NCBI RefSeq assembly: GCF_001439925.1
Contig: NZ_LMBV01000014.1
Span: 1-64,000 of the forward strand
Length of the DNA stretch: 64,000 bases
Source of the DNA: Peribacillus muralis
GTDB taxonomy: Bacteria > Bacillota > Bacilli > Bacillales > DSM-1321
Direction of reading: 5' to 3'
The position numbers and the translations under genes were made by a program. This document shows positions 26,501 to 34,445 of the stretch, in pieces. Within the stretch, counting starts at the first letter, position 1. Each line of letters opens with the position of its first letter. A model generated the notes under the pieces. It was not told where the DNA came from. It was given only the letters and a program-made list of their open reading frames with translations, and made no database searches.

Positions 26501-27498
26501 ATATATGGTTTGAATAACGTTAAATGTTCTTGATCATTTAATCTCCGGACATTCAATAATACGATTACATTTAGAACACCGACTACCAAAAACATCCATT
26601 CAAGACTAGGCGTTATAAATGCTATACCGAAATAGCACGTAATGCCTGACGTAAATATCGAAATGAAAATGAATATTTTTGATTTAAAATAGTCAGCAAC
26701 CTTTACATATATGGCTAAGCAGAGCAATCCCCCAAGGAACCCCAGAAGTCCCTGCCCTCCCCCATTAAGTGAAAGATACTCTCCAAAGATCTGATAATAG
26801 GAAGCTGATAAAATCGTAATCGGAATAAATAAACTAGCAAGCGTCAGGAATGCAAACGCCGTCTGTTTAATTTTCAGCCTTGAAGCAATGAAAGCCATTC
26901 CCATAAAAATGACGGATACCATACCAATGAAGAAAACTTTCAGGAGCGCATTTAAATTTCCCCAAGTGGAAGTTGCCAAGATCATTCCGCCTAACAGAAG
27001 CAATATCACCCCTGTGAATAGGACGACCGAAATATTCCGCTCCCTAATTTGTTCAGGTGTTTTCTTTGGTTTTACCGGTTGTGGCGGTTTATCAAGCTTA
27101 ATTTCCGGCTTTAATTCTGGGGTATTCGCCAGTTCAAGACTCACGGATGCTGATCCGATTGGCACTTCCTCGTGCTTCCTGTCGTTCATTATTGGTTCGG
27201 CCGCTCCACTTGCTTCTTGTAATTCCCATGAAGCCTTTTCTTCAATCAAGCTTTCTTGAACCTTCTCGATCTGATTCTCACCCAGGATCTTTTCTGGTTC
27301 AATCAGCGATTGCTCATGTTCATGTTTTAAGCGTTTTTGTTCATAAAGTTCCTGTTGGTAATGCCGATCGTATACCCCGCTAATCCGAATATATTCTGAT
27401 TTAGGAATGAGCCGCCTTTCCCTTAAAGCATCCAGCTCTTCTTGGAAAATGCGCTTCCTTTTTTCCAATGTCACTTCTTCGCTTGAAGAATCATTCAT
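23536..27498 (-). CDS. Giant polytopic membrane protein of unknown function
   Basis: 1320 residues. The first 155 are hydrophilic and charged with a coiled-coil-like stretch (SEEVTLEKRKRIFQEELDAL) and a Pro/Lys-rich linker (PPQPVKPKKTPEQIRER). The rest is an almost unbroken series of some 35-40 hydrophobic segments. This layout resembles the very large DUF2157/DUF2339-like membrane proteins of Bacillales, whose role is unknown. No catalytic motif is visible. A GACGGTGA site lies near the ATG. It has its own terminator. Confidence 0.8.
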   Translation of the reverse strand: MNDSSSEEVTLEKRKRIFQEELDALRERRLIPKSEYIRISGVYDRHYQQELYEQKRLKHEHEQSLIEPEKILGENQIEKVQESLIEEKASWELQEASGAAEPIMNDRKHEEVPIGSASVSLELANTPELKPEIKLDKPPQPVKPKKTPEQIRERNISVVLFTGVILLLLGGMILATSTWGNLNALLKVFFIGMVSVIFMGMAFIASRLKIKQTAFAFLTLASLFIPITILSASYYQIFGEYLSLNGGGQGLLGFLGGLLCLAIYVKVADYFKSKIFIFISIFTSGITCYFGIAFITPSLEWMFLVVGVLNVIVLLNVRRLNDQEHLTLFKPYIFQFLQFKVIVEAFVILTLFASSLTYSLTLILFSISFFIFAVIFDKKYHEMAFSALFTYGSIHFIYNSFLSEFMVIAFAFVPIMFTALSKYLANVKRTKLSKNFLYTSLIETGIVFIYINAMVYQEKYAQLFIALLIVAVQLAYVSLQSRNTRFTYPTVVVFNLAFVYLFFALPISYSAVLNLVFVLQVIQYLGLYLYNHHPRYSLFKSSIVHISSIIVFMVLTSKFNERDWLAVSLLLATISGLFFITYLQDNAKHMKENAIYGFPSTLILAFVSFYPYLLESGSWVRSNIPVSLYLMAVSLICIACAYAFRKKCRDFFPVFCYSGQFLSLLAFLWIPFDALQPLKASGVIAAAVAINSWSVHIQRKPIFWLPVVLTSAALYASLYEVFDFDSMVMKLAFVLFGPFVFFLIGEVLGKYSKHGRLYFVYASHLVNLAAIPVGYFLIIQTESAPILFVGQLLIYLVSALRTQGKWEKYVYTYLGFSVLFLQVHLFLENVEKIVFIASICLMITGAIITIMWAASNERWKKIIEYYLIPFILLTMSISILETAIRDFPPNWEVAWVGLLTVQFVLASYLLMKGIWHNYVAVPLSLCFIFYNMYVHTLPIVMALIFLLVCTAVMVLVSSRYFKGMFKQEGTVGWIDYYRIFGFLYVCSMNFEVFRRDLNLEELAIFVSLLLPGYVILMGRFTKDKRERSIYIGLTGILGLYPYWTIFQYADSLLPIVGITVLFACTVLMVILSRKYFKSLLNKGKAGISVDFYRIYGLLFLLAMNLDVLMGESEQVILEVMSAVLIPAYFIIIRSTTIGNIERKITLAAAILFSLYPYWVIANQFTIPAVLEKEADILPLFFVSTILLRKIFIKGKSTQYIESGIVFLLFLDLILDAMASNTLYDALIIGTVSLVAMLIGFMMKYKSYFIAGTGTILFNIYSNTTSMWSEMPWWLYLIIGGGLLIGIASFFEWKKQKDNRTSKEVLEKNKQRIKDWFNRWN

Positions 27499-27626
27499 CT
27501 AGGATTCACCGTCCTTCACTAAGACCTTTAATCATCGTATGTATATGCCCCTTACGATAATAACAAATTTTTACCATTTTTAAAATATTCAGGATGATAC
27601 TTGTTAAAGCGAACGGATTAAAAAAA

Positions 27627-27650
27627 GGATGACTTCACTTGAAGTCATCC
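27627..27650 (-). terminator. Terminator of the MFS gene
   Basis: GGATGACTTCA and TGAAGTCATCC form an 11-bp stem with T6 on the minus strand. Confidence 0.88.
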
Positions 27651-27698
27651 AGAACTGTAGGCAAACTCGATAATCCCGTTCCTTTTCACTGCAGGAGC

Positions 27699-28895
27699 TT
27701 ACTGGGAGTTCAGCTTATTCTCGCTTCTGATAATCAATAAATAAACGATCATGGAGATGAAAATCGAGATCGCTGCTGTAATATAGATACTCCTATAGCC
27801 AAACAGAAAGCCTATCTGTCCAAACACGATGGCTCCTATGCCCACTCCAAGATCAAAAAACGAAAAGTACGTTGCATTCGCCATCGCCTTCCGATTGGGT
27901 GCCGTTTTTTCTATTGACCAAGCCTGCAGTGCCGGCTGAACGGAACCAAACCCAAATCCATATAGTACTGCCGCCAGATAAAGGACAGCTTCACTTGGCA
28001 TCCATGCTAAAAGCAGCATCCCAGCCATTATGAGAACTGTTGAAGGTAAAAAGATTGCCCGATGCCCCCTTCGGTCATATAAACGGCCTGAGAATAATCT
28101 CGTGACCATAAGGGCCATTGCATACACGAGAAAATACCACTGGATTCCAGCTACACCTTTTTCCGCTGTATAAAGGGGAAGAAAGGTTGCGATTCCACCA
28201 AATGTGACGGATATGAAGAAAATGAGCAAAGATGGCTGGATCGCACTTTTTTCATAAACATCAAACCTTTTGGCTGCCACCGCCGTTGCAGGATCTCTTT
28301 CCACTTTTTGATATCGAATAAGTGATGCTGCAACGATGGCCAATAAACCTAGTAACGAACAGATCAGGAACAACTCCTGAAATGGTAAAACCGTAGCGAG
28401 GAAAAGTCCCAGAGATGGACCGAAGGCTAATGCTAAGTTTCCCGATAAACCATAATACCCCATCCCTTCACCACGTCGTTTCGCAGGGATTATATCAGAA
28501 GCGATCGTCCCTGAGGCGGTTGATGAAAATCCCCACCCTACTCCCTGCACAATCCGCATCATGAATAATAAGCCTATGCCCCCCATGAAACCAAAGGAGC
28601 CAACCGACAATGCGAAAATGGCTAGACCAACAACAAAAACGATGCGTCTCCCCTTTGTCTCCAATAATCTGCCGGCAATGGGCCGAACAAGCAGGGCGGA
28701 AAAAGTGAAAATGCCAAGCACAGCCCCCACAAGGCGATCGTCCCCGCCAAGCTGTTCAACAAACAGCGGGAGGGTTGGCATCGTCATTTGAAATCCCATG
28801 AAAATGCAGAGGTTTGCCAAACAAATCATGATAAAGTCCCGTGTCCAGATCTCACCAGTACCTCTTACCCGTTCATCCGCCAGACTTTCCCTCAT
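27699..28895 (-). CDS. MFS transporter, drug efflux type
   Basis: 398 residues, twelve predicted membrane helices. The A-motif appears as GRLLETKGRRIVF (about 75-87) and again in the C-half (GRLYDRRGHRAIF), and FGPSLGLFL is close to the antiporter motif C. It resembles B. subtilis YwoG/YfkF efflux proteins. A GAAGGTGAAGG site precedes the ATG. Upstream lies a perfect inverted repeat that overlaps the likely promoter, suggesting control by a repressor not encoded next to it. Confidence 0.87.
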   Translation of the reverse strand: MRESLADERVRGTGEIWTRDFIMICLANLCIFMGFQMTMPTLPLFVEQLGGDDRLVGAVLGIFTFSALLVRPIAGRLLETKGRRIVFVVGLAIFALSVGSFGFMGGIGLLFMMRIVQGVGWGFSSTASGTIASDIIPAKRRGEGMGYYGLSGNLALAFGPSLGLFLATVLPFQELFLICSLLGLLAIVAASLIRYQKVERDPATAVAAKRFDVYEKSAIQPSLLIFFISVTFGGIATFLPLYTAEKGVAGIQWYFLVYAMALMVTRLFSGRLYDRRGHRAIFLPSTVLIMAGMLLLAWMPSEAVLYLAAVLYGFGFGSVQPALQAWSIEKTAPNRKAMANATYFSFFDLGVGIGAIVFGQIGFLFGYRSIYITAAISIFISMIVYLLIIRSENKLNSQ

Positions 28896-28926
28896 ATCCC
28901 TTCACCTTCTAATTAAATAGTCATTG

Positions 28927-28944
28927 CCAGTTTACTAAAACTGG
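28927..28944 (-). promoter_or_regulatory. Inverted repeat at the MFS promoter
   Basis: CCAGTTT-ACTA-AAACTGG lies 31-49 bp upstream of the MFS start. On the minus strand TTGGCT and TAAACT with an 18-bp gap could be the promoter, with the repeat overlapping its -10. The layout suits a TetR- or MarR-type operator. Confidence 0.45.
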
Positions 28945-29050
28945 TTGCAAGAAGCCAATGATTTATTTCGTGTAACTAAATATATATATATATAAGCCCA
29001 ATATGACAAAGATTTCGTTTTGCCCCTTCAGCAGCTGAAAAACATGGGCA

Positions 29051-29074
29051 ATATCCAGAAAGCTCTCTGGATAT
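29051..29074. repeat. Hairpin in the 28896-29165 intergenic region
   Basis: ATATCCAGA pairs with TCTGGATAT over a six-base loop. A (TA)n run lies at 28980-28995. No T-run follows the hairpin, so its role is unclear. Nothing else is seen between the two genes. Confidence 0.4.
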
Positions 29075-29165
29075 GATGTGTGTTTCGAGAAAATTCACGC
29101 ATGAATTCCAATGATCCTTAAACTATTTTATAATGTAAGTAACAAACTTTTAGGGGAGAGTGTAC

Positions 29166-29336
29166 ATGAAACTCCTATTAAACATGATTCTGGGTTTAAG
29201 TATAAGTGCAGGGTTATTCCTTCTCTTACTATTTGGCTTTGAAGATTCGGGCCCGTTCTTCATTATTGTGATACTGATTGGTTGTATCTTAGGCATGCAA
29301 ATCACGATATATCAGATTATGAAAAAAATAAAGTAG
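29166..29336 (+). CDS. Small two-helix membrane protein
   Basis: 56 residues: MKLLLNMILGLSISAGLFLL, a short FGFEDSGP loop, then FFIIVILIGCILGMQITIY and a Lys tail. GGGGAGAG lies five bases before the ATG. Two membrane helices with an acidic turn. No family recognised; gene is too short for most gene finders but the ribosome site and amino-acid pattern are convincing. Confidence 0.7.
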   Translation: MKLLLNMILGLSISAGLFLLLLFGFEDSGPFFIIVILIGCILGMQITIYQIMKKIK

Positions 29337-29708
29337 GGGGAAAAATCAGTAATCGCCCTATTTTCCTCAGAAAACGAACAGCATCTTTTATGTCGCACCG
29401 GACTTCAAAGCTTCTACATCAAAGTAATCTAGCTGGTCATCATGGTCTATACGATTCCCTTTTACGGTTATCCCTTATCCTCGATGGCAGGTTAATGTTT
29501 GAAAAGGAATATCATTACCTATACGCAGATGCCGCCCTTGCCTTTGCAGTTCCCTTCATTCACGTCACCCTGCATCTACGAATATTGGCTCCGTCTTTCG
29601 TTCTTTCTTAAAACCGGCATTACCATAAGCCAAAGTCTATTCAGGAAGGTAAACGTGGGCATCGTTAAAAAGCCGACCTCATTTTGGCCGGCTTTTTAGC
29701 TTTCAGTA
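29337..29708. other. Intergenic stretch without a recognised gene
   Basis: No frame with a ribosome site or protein-like composition is seen. The right end holds a strong terminator: AAAAAGCCG.CC (29667-29678) pairs with GG.CGGCTTTTT (29686-29697), able to end the DUF4097 operon on the minus strand and anything from the left. Confidence 0.6.
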
Positions 29709-30503
29709 TTATTTCTTTATTTCGATTTTGCCGTTATCCGTTTCCAATTTCACTAAGTTTTCACCTTTGCCAATGACAGTACTGCCCTCGTACTTACCAA
29801 GGATATCAATCTTTCCGTTATCTACTGAAACATCGAACGTTGTATTGGTCGGTTCAGTTTCCGTTTTGATCATGATTTTACCGTTATCACTTTCGAGGTC
29901 GATCATCCTATCCAAGTCTTTTGTGATCAGCACGATTTGACCATTATTTGAGGAGCCGACCAGGTTTCCTTCTACATGATCGAGCTCCACCGCTCCATTC
30001 GAAGAATTCACTTCTACTTTTTTCGCAAGTATCTCACTTAATTCAATTCGGCCATTTTCTGATATCACTTTCACATGTTCACTTTTCAAATCCGATATTT
30101 GCACTTTTCCATTATCGGATTTGACCACAAAGGATTTATACGCTCTCTCAGGTACATAAACCTTTAGATGTAGTGATTGATTATGAAAACCAAAGCTAAA
30201 GTTAAGCTGTTTTTTCAATTTCACCGTTAGCTGCTTACCTTCCACATCTGCAGAGAAATCCAACTTGGAAATATCCACGCCTTTTGAAACCAGCTCTACC
30301 TTGGTTTCCTTAGCCTGCGTTGGAAGAATCTCGACGGTACCATTGTCAGCGTCGATGTTTATGTCCGTCACGACATCCGAAATCGTTTTTTCCTCTGTCG
30401 CCGCTTTCTGATTCGTCACTTGAGAAAACGTAAATGCACTTCCTATCACTCCGACCAATAACAGTCCGAGTGCAAGGATCGATAATTTTTTAACATTAAT
30501 CAT
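29709..30503 (-). CDS. DUF4097 family beta-helix envelope protein
   Basis: 264 residues. One N-terminal membrane/signal helix (LSILALGLLLVGVIGSAFTF) is followed by repeated SDNGKVQI / SENGRIEL / SSNGAVEL / SDNGKIMI / VDNGKIDI units, each a turn of a right-handed beta-helix. The family is usually found with DUF1700 and PadR genes, in or next to cell-envelope stress operons. It overlaps the preceding DUF1700 gene by eight bases, so expression is coupled. Last gene of the operon. Confidence 0.87.
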   Translation of the reverse strand: MINVKKLSILALGLLLVGVIGSAFTFSQVTNQKAATEEKTISDVVTDINIDADNGTVEILPTQAKETKVELVSKGVDISKLDFSADVEGKQLTVKLKKQLNFSFGFHNQSLHLKVYVPERAYKSFVVKSDNGKVQISDLKSEHVKVISENGRIELSEILAKKVEVNSSNGAVELDHVEGNLVGSSNNGQIVLITKDLDRMIDLESDNGKIMIKTETEPTNTTFDVSVDNGKIDILGKYEGSTVIGKGENLVKLETDNGKIEIKK

Positions 30504-31050
30504 TTTTCAAACCGCCTTTCACAAGGGAAGCGTTGAATTTCAAATAACGTATGAACCCTTTCGTTAATGCTCTCGTAGCGACAAACATCCCCATGGCCAT
30601 GAAAATACCGATCCCGCATAGTCCCAATGCGAAGAACAAATCAAATAATTGAAAGCTGCTCACTATAAGGTTGAGCAGTGCGAATACCGGAGCAAGAATG
30701 AATGCTATCGCCGATGCCCAGCCTGCAATCACGACTCCAACCAGTGCTATAAAAGGCCCCAATACAATCACCAGATTAAAAAATCCCAAGCCAATGACGG
30801 CCCAAACGGCCCTCATTACATTACCGGCAGAGGTCGTTTGTTCGACTTGGCCGAGATGATAGGATGCCAGCAGTTCCTTGGCAATCTGTTTAGGACTCCC
30901 AAGCGATGTGGATATTTCCTGATCCGTTTTTCCTTGTTCCATCCCTATTGCGAAATACTCTTCGTAGTCTTGCAGGATATCCTGACGTTCCTCTAATGAA
31001 AGCCGTGTTAAAGAGGCATTCAACTGGTTTAAAAACTGTTCTTTATTCAT
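30496..31050 (-). CDS. DUF1700 family membrane protein
   Basis: 184 residues. The N-terminal soluble helical domain ([20 protein letters not shown] and [15 protein letters not shown]) is diagnostic for DUF1700. Three or four membrane helices follow. Function unknown; the family works with PadR repressors and DUF4097 proteins in Firmicutes. The ATG before NKEQFL is chosen with GGAGGG upstream. It overlaps the PadR gene by eight bases. Confidence 0.88.
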   Translation of the reverse strand: MNKEQFLNQLNASLTRLSLEERQDILQDYEEYFAIGMEQGKTDQEISTSLGSPKQIAKELLASYHLGQVEQTTSAGNVMRAVWAVIGLGFFNLVIVLGPFIALVGVVIAGWASAIAFILAPVFALLNLIVSSFQLFDLFFALGLCGIGIFMAMGMFVATRALTKGFIRYLKFNASLVKGGLKND

Positions 31051-31369
31051 TGGCACACACACCCTCCTTGATTAATTGATTGACCCCATCGGAAAATTCA
31101 TTCCATTCCGTCAACAACTCGTGAAGGTATTCCCGGCCTTTGTCTGTTAGCTTATAATACTTACGCGGAGGGCCTTCCGTCGATTCTTGCAAATAAGTCG
31201 TGAAATACTCTTCCTTGGTCAACCGCCTTAATAGTGGATATACGGATCCTTCCGATATCTCGATCCGATCTGAAATTCTCTGTACAAGCTCATAGCCGTA
31301 GCGATCCTGCTTTTCCAATAAAACGAGAACACACAGCTCCAGAACTCCCTTTTTAAATTGTACATTCAT
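31043..31369 (-). CDS. PadR-family transcriptional regulator
   Basis: 108 residues. Winged helix: [33 protein letters not shown] recognition helix, then the wing ([17 protein letters not shown]) and a short dimer helix. It should repress its own operon; GTACTGTT-type repeats lie across its promoter. The ATG before NVQFKKG is chosen, with GAGGAGTGATG upstream. First gene of a padR-DUF1700-DUF4097 operon. Confidence 0.92.
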   Translation of the reverse strand: MNVQFKKGVLELCVLVLLEKQDRYGYELVQRISDRIEISEGSVYPLLRRLTKEEYFTTYLQESTEGPPRKYYKLTDKGREYLHELLTEWNEFSDGVNQLIKEGVCANE

Positions 31370-31414
31370 AGCCCCATCACTCCTCATTTAGGAATCTTAA
31401 GGTATAGTTCAATA

Positions 31415-31490
31415 AACAGTACTGAACATCAAACAATACATCTTATGTAAATAATTTATCATATAGTACTGTTCATTGCAAGGTACTGTT
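31415..31490 (-). promoter_or_regulatory. PadR operon promoter with three AGTACTGTT boxes
   Basis: TTGCAA (31476-31481) and, on the minus strand, TAAATT (31453-31458) with 17 bp between form the promoter. AGTACTGTT lies inside it (31465-31473), GGTACTGTT 17 bp further out (31482-31490) and the inverted AACAGTACT downstream (31415-31423). The first and third boxes extend a CAGTACTG/AGTACT palindrome. Confidence 0.6.
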
Positions 31491-31596
31491 TTTTGTTATA
31501 TTCATTTCATTGAGGGTATAAGGAAATTATGAACATCTATTCGAGGGTGAGAGGGAATACATTGTATAATAGTAATAAGTGGAAGGGGGAATTATT

Positions 31597-32655
31597 TTGG
31601 TCAATAAAGAAATTACGAAGAAGCAATTCGATTTTTTAAAGACTGAGTTCAATTACCTTGAAAAAGGAGGAGTCATCTCCGAGCAGGAAAAAGAGAGGAT
31701 GTTAAGTTCCTATGCTGTAAAAGGGAATATGAGCTTCATCACCATTCTCCTATCCATCGGGGCATTGCTATTAGGTTTGGGCGTATTGACCTTCGTAGCC
31801 AGTAACTGGATGTATTTAAGCAAAGCCGTGAAATTCTTACTTATCATTGCCTGCTTGATTGGCGTGAACTTTGCTGGTGTGAAATGGCAGGTTCGCTTTC
31901 CGAAGACAGCAAGAAGCCTTCATTATGTAGGTATTTTAATTTTTGGTTCAGGGATTTTCCTAATTGAACAAATGTTCAATATAATCATCAATTTCAATAG
32001 TTCCTTCTTACTGTGGGCCATCGGAACGGTATTCATCAGCTACTACTTAAAGGATGTTTTCATCCTCCTTTTTACTACGTTCCTGCTGTTCATTTATATT
32101 AACGGAAGTATTTTCCTTGATGAAACATCATATCCGATAGCCATCATTTTGTTTTTACCGGCTTTATACATCTTATTGAAAAAATTCGATTACGCTAAGT
32201 ATCCGGCCTTTTTCATTAACGCATTAGCGATCAATACCGTCGCCTTATTTCTGATGGAATTCGTGCCTAAGCTAAATACGGAAAACTCGAATACGATCGT
32301 CCTTTCCATCCTGTTTGTGCTTGGGATCCTGTTGGCTTATGTCCCAGTTACACCTAAATTACAAAACGTCATCCACCTCCAAGGGCATCTCTTACATGGT
32401 ATTACAGCACTTTTCCTTACCTTTGAGTTTTCAATCTGGTTTCCTTTAGCTTATTTTATTTTTCTGTTATATCTCATTCTAAGAGGCAGTTTGACGAGCA
32501 TCGTGATTATATGCGCGTTGATCTTCAGATACTATCTAGATTCCTTTGATTTTTTGCCAAAATCGCTTACATTCATCATTGGCGGCATCATGCTTATCGG
32601 GTTTGGCTTCTTCTTTGAAAATCAACGAAAAAAAGGAGGCGATCTCCATGGTTAA
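31597..32655 (+). CDS. DUF2157 domain membrane protein
   Basis: 352 residues. N-terminal soluble helices (ITKKQFDFLKTEFNYLEKGG, VISEQEKERMLSSY) precede about nine membrane helices; the first pair (LLGLGVLTFVASNWMYLSKAVKF) is the DUF2157 hallmark. Start is TTG (before VNKEITK), after GGAAGGGGGA. The next gene overlaps by eight bases and encodes a GDYXXLXY protein, the usual partner of this family. Function unknown, membrane-located. Confidence 0.87.
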   Translation: MVNKEITKKQFDFLKTEFNYLEKGGVISEQEKERMLSSYAVKGNMSFITILLSIGALLLGLGVLTFVASNWMYLSKAVKFLLIIACLIGVNFAGVKWQVRFPKTARSLHYVGILIFGSGIFLIEQMFNIIINFNSSFLLWAIGTVFISYYLKDVFILLFTTFLLFIYINGSIFLDETSYPIAIILFLPALYILLKKFDYAKYPAFFINALAINTVALFLMEFVPKLNTENSNTIVLSILFVLGILLAYVPVTPKLQNVIHLQGHLLHGITALFLTFEFSIWFPLAYFIFLLYLILRGSLTSIVIICALIFRYYLDSFDFLPKSLTFIIGGIMLIGFGFFFENQRKKGGDLHG

Positions 32656-33184
32656 TTCAGCATTCCGGCCATTCATCGTTTTTTCCATACCGGTCCTGAT
32701 TCTATTAATTCTGGCCTTTCCTCCATTCTTGACAACAATGATGGGAGATGAAATCAAAATCAAAACTACTCCCGTCGATCCGACAGACTTATTTCGCGGC
32801 AGCTATGTAGCTCTCGATTATGAAATTGAAACGGTTCAGCCTTCCCAGATCGCCGACTCGATCAAATCCGAATTCAAAACAACAAATATGGGCGATTATA
32901 AAAAGGTCTATGTGAGCTTGAAACAAAACGAAAACGGACTATATGTAGTCGATTCTGTCACGAAAGAGGAACCGAGCGAAGGCATGTACTTAAAAGGGGA
33001 ATTGGAGGTCCCTTATGAACTGAAAAACGCTAAAACCGTTCATATCAGATACGGCCTCGACAATTATTTCGCATCAGAGGAAAAGGCAAAGGAAATGGAG
33101 TCCAATGCATTGACTAGTCCTTCAATGGCGGTAATAAAGGTTCGCAATGGCCATGTTGTCTTAACCGATATTATCATAGAATGA
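32648..33184 (+). CDS. GDYXXLXY domain protein
   Basis: 178 residues. One N-terminal hydrophobic helix (FIVFSIPVLILLILAFPPFL) anchors an outward-facing domain with DLFRGSYVALDYEI, the motif that names the family. It is overlapped by the DUF2157 gene, as in many Firmicutes and Cyanobacteria, so the two probably form one membrane complex. AAGGAGG lies just before the ATG, inside the upstream gene. Function unknown. Confidence 0.85.
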   Translation: MVNSAFRPFIVFSIPVLILLILAFPPFLTTMMGDEIKIKTTPVDPTDLFRGSYVALDYEIETVQPSQIADSIKSEFKTTNMGDYKKVYVSLKQNENGLYVVDSVTKEEPSEGMYLKGELEVPYELKNAKTVHIRYGLDNYFASEEKAKEMESNALTSPSMAVIKVRNGHVVLTDIIIE

Positions 33185-33206
33185 ATTCCTTCCCGATACG
33201 AAAGGA

Positions 33207-33240
33207 AAAAGAGCATCGGACTTTTTTCCGATGCTCCTTT
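33207..33240. terminator. Bidirectional terminator
   Basis: GAGCATCGGA (33211-33220) pairs with TCCGATGCTC (33227-33236) between convergent genes. Confidence 0.88.
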
Positions 33241-33270
33241 TACTGGTGGTAAATCAATCATGATACATTG

Positions 33271-33753
33271 TTACTGCTTGATAACCCTTTTTGCCCCGAT
33301 ATATTTTTCCTTCCAATACGTATCGCTCATTTTGACTTCCTTTACTCCTTTGGAGGTAGCTCCGACAAATGTGCCATTTCCATAATAGATTCCGACAAAA
33401 CTAACCTGCCCTTTCTTACCCGTGGCAAAGAAAACCAAATCTCCTGCTTTTAAGTCTTTTTGTTGTATGGTTTTACCTGTTTTATATTGATCGCGGCTTG
33501 TTCTCGGAATCTTCAATTCTGTCACTGCATTTTTATATACATACTGAGTCAGACCGCTTGCATCGAACCCTTTTGGTGTCGTCCCCCCATATTTATAAGA
33601 GCTTCCCACCTGCTTCTTTGCCATGGCGGCAACTTCATCACCATAATTGATGGATGCTGAAGCATTGGCAGGGCTTAATATGAATGCGCTCAATAAAGCC
33701 AATAGTAAAGCGATGGCTGCAAGCCATCTTGTAACGGGTAAACGATAACTCAT
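33271..33753 (-). CDS. Secreted NlpC/P60-like protein lacking the catalytic triad
   Basis: 160 residues with a signal peptide ending near ANASA. The rest aligns with the NlpC/P60 endopeptidase fold (AKKQVGSSYKYGG, GFDxSGLTQYVYK, LKAGDLVFF, VGIYYGNGTF). The nucleophile Cys is Ala65 (GFDASG), the His before VGIY is Phe119, and the third polar position is Gly131 (FVGATS). The GCA codon is unambiguous. It therefore cannot be a cysteine peptidase and may bind peptidoglycan or inhibit a partner. GGAGG precedes the ATG. Confidence 0.85.
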   Translation of the reverse strand: MSYRLPVTRWLAAIALLLALLSAFILSPANASASINYGDEVAAMAKKQVGSSYKYGGTTPKGFDASGLTQYVYKNAVTELKIPRTSRDQYKTGKTIQQKDLKAGDLVFFATGKKGQVSFVGIYYGNGTFVGATSKGVKEVKMSDTYWKEKYIGAKRVIKQ

Positions 33754-33850
33754 CTTTTTTCCTCCCCAAACTGAAAATGAAACACAATTTTAAATGTATG
33801 CCACATATCGGTTTTCATACCGAAATTCATTTATCATTCGACCAAAAAGT

Positions 33851-33900
33851 AAAAACCAGCTAATACCGTCGTGTAACTAAACGGTGTTAGCTGGTTTTTT
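33851..33900 (-). terminator. Strong terminator of the holin gene
   Basis: A 19-bp stem with one mismatch (33851-33869 with 33882-33900; core AACCAGCTAA / TTAGCTGGTT) lies just after the holin stop. Confidence 0.88.
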
Positions 33901-33935
33901 ACTATTTTTTCAGTTCAATAAAAAATCAAGATCAC

Positions 33936-34208
33936 TTATTTGGGTTCCTCGTAACTTTGAGCAGCTTCGCTGTCGCTCAGACCTTTCGTTGTATGATCGA
34001 TCACACCGCCGATTCCAAAGAACGTAAGCGCTATGAAGTTGATGATGCCCAGAGCCCCGTTCAATGCATCATCAGAAATGGTAAAGCCGATTGGATGAAT
34101 GAAATTGTTTATGAACGCCGCAACCATTTGCGCCGATAATAAAAGCCCAGGAAGGAGTACAGTGAATATAAACGTCGGATTCTTAAGGCGCACTTTCCAG
34201 TTGATCAT
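33936..34208 (-). CDS. Phi LC3-type phage holin family protein
   Basis: 90 residues: INWKVRLKNPTFIFTVLLPG opens the phi LC3/Phage_holin_1 pattern, with two membrane helices and an acidic tail (SDSEAAQSYEEPK). Holins form membrane pores; chromosomal copies in Bacillus may work with autolysins. No endolysin or other phage gene is adjacent. ATG before INWK chosen, with AGGGAGG eight bases upstream. Confidence 0.8.
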   Translation of the reverse strand: MINWKVRLKNPTFIFTVLLPGLLLSAQMVAAFINNFIHPIGFTISDDALNGALGIINFIALTFFGIGGVIDHTTKGLSDSEAAQSYEEPK

Positions 34209-34346
34209 TGCCATGCCTCCCTATCTATCATATTCAGTCCTTTCATTGAAAAAAGATACGGACTTGCTATATAGTATGCGTCTTGTCCTTTTTCCGTTAC
34301 GTATTTCTATGAATTAATAACCGGTCTAGTTTCCATACCTAAAGAA

Positions 34347-34369
34347 AGGTCCACCATAGGATGGACCTT
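34347..34369 (-). terminator. Terminator-like hairpin after the racemase
   Basis: AAGGTCCA pairs with TGGACCTT across CCATAGGA. It is 75 bp past the racemase stop with only a weak T-run. Confidence 0.5.
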
Positions 34370-34445
34370 CATAATCAAAAAACATAGATTTTAAAAAAAC
34401 GGTAGAGCGGGACTTGTTAGTTTCTTATTGTTATTCATGATCACT

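Noticed and set aside
28980..28995. Phase-variable (TA)n promoter tract of the MFS gene
   Set aside because: Only about eight units and roughly 85 bp from the start, outside the likely promoter.
29282..29611. 109-codon plus-strand frame
   Set aside because: It overlaps the small membrane gene out of frame, has no ribosome site and an unlikely residue pattern.
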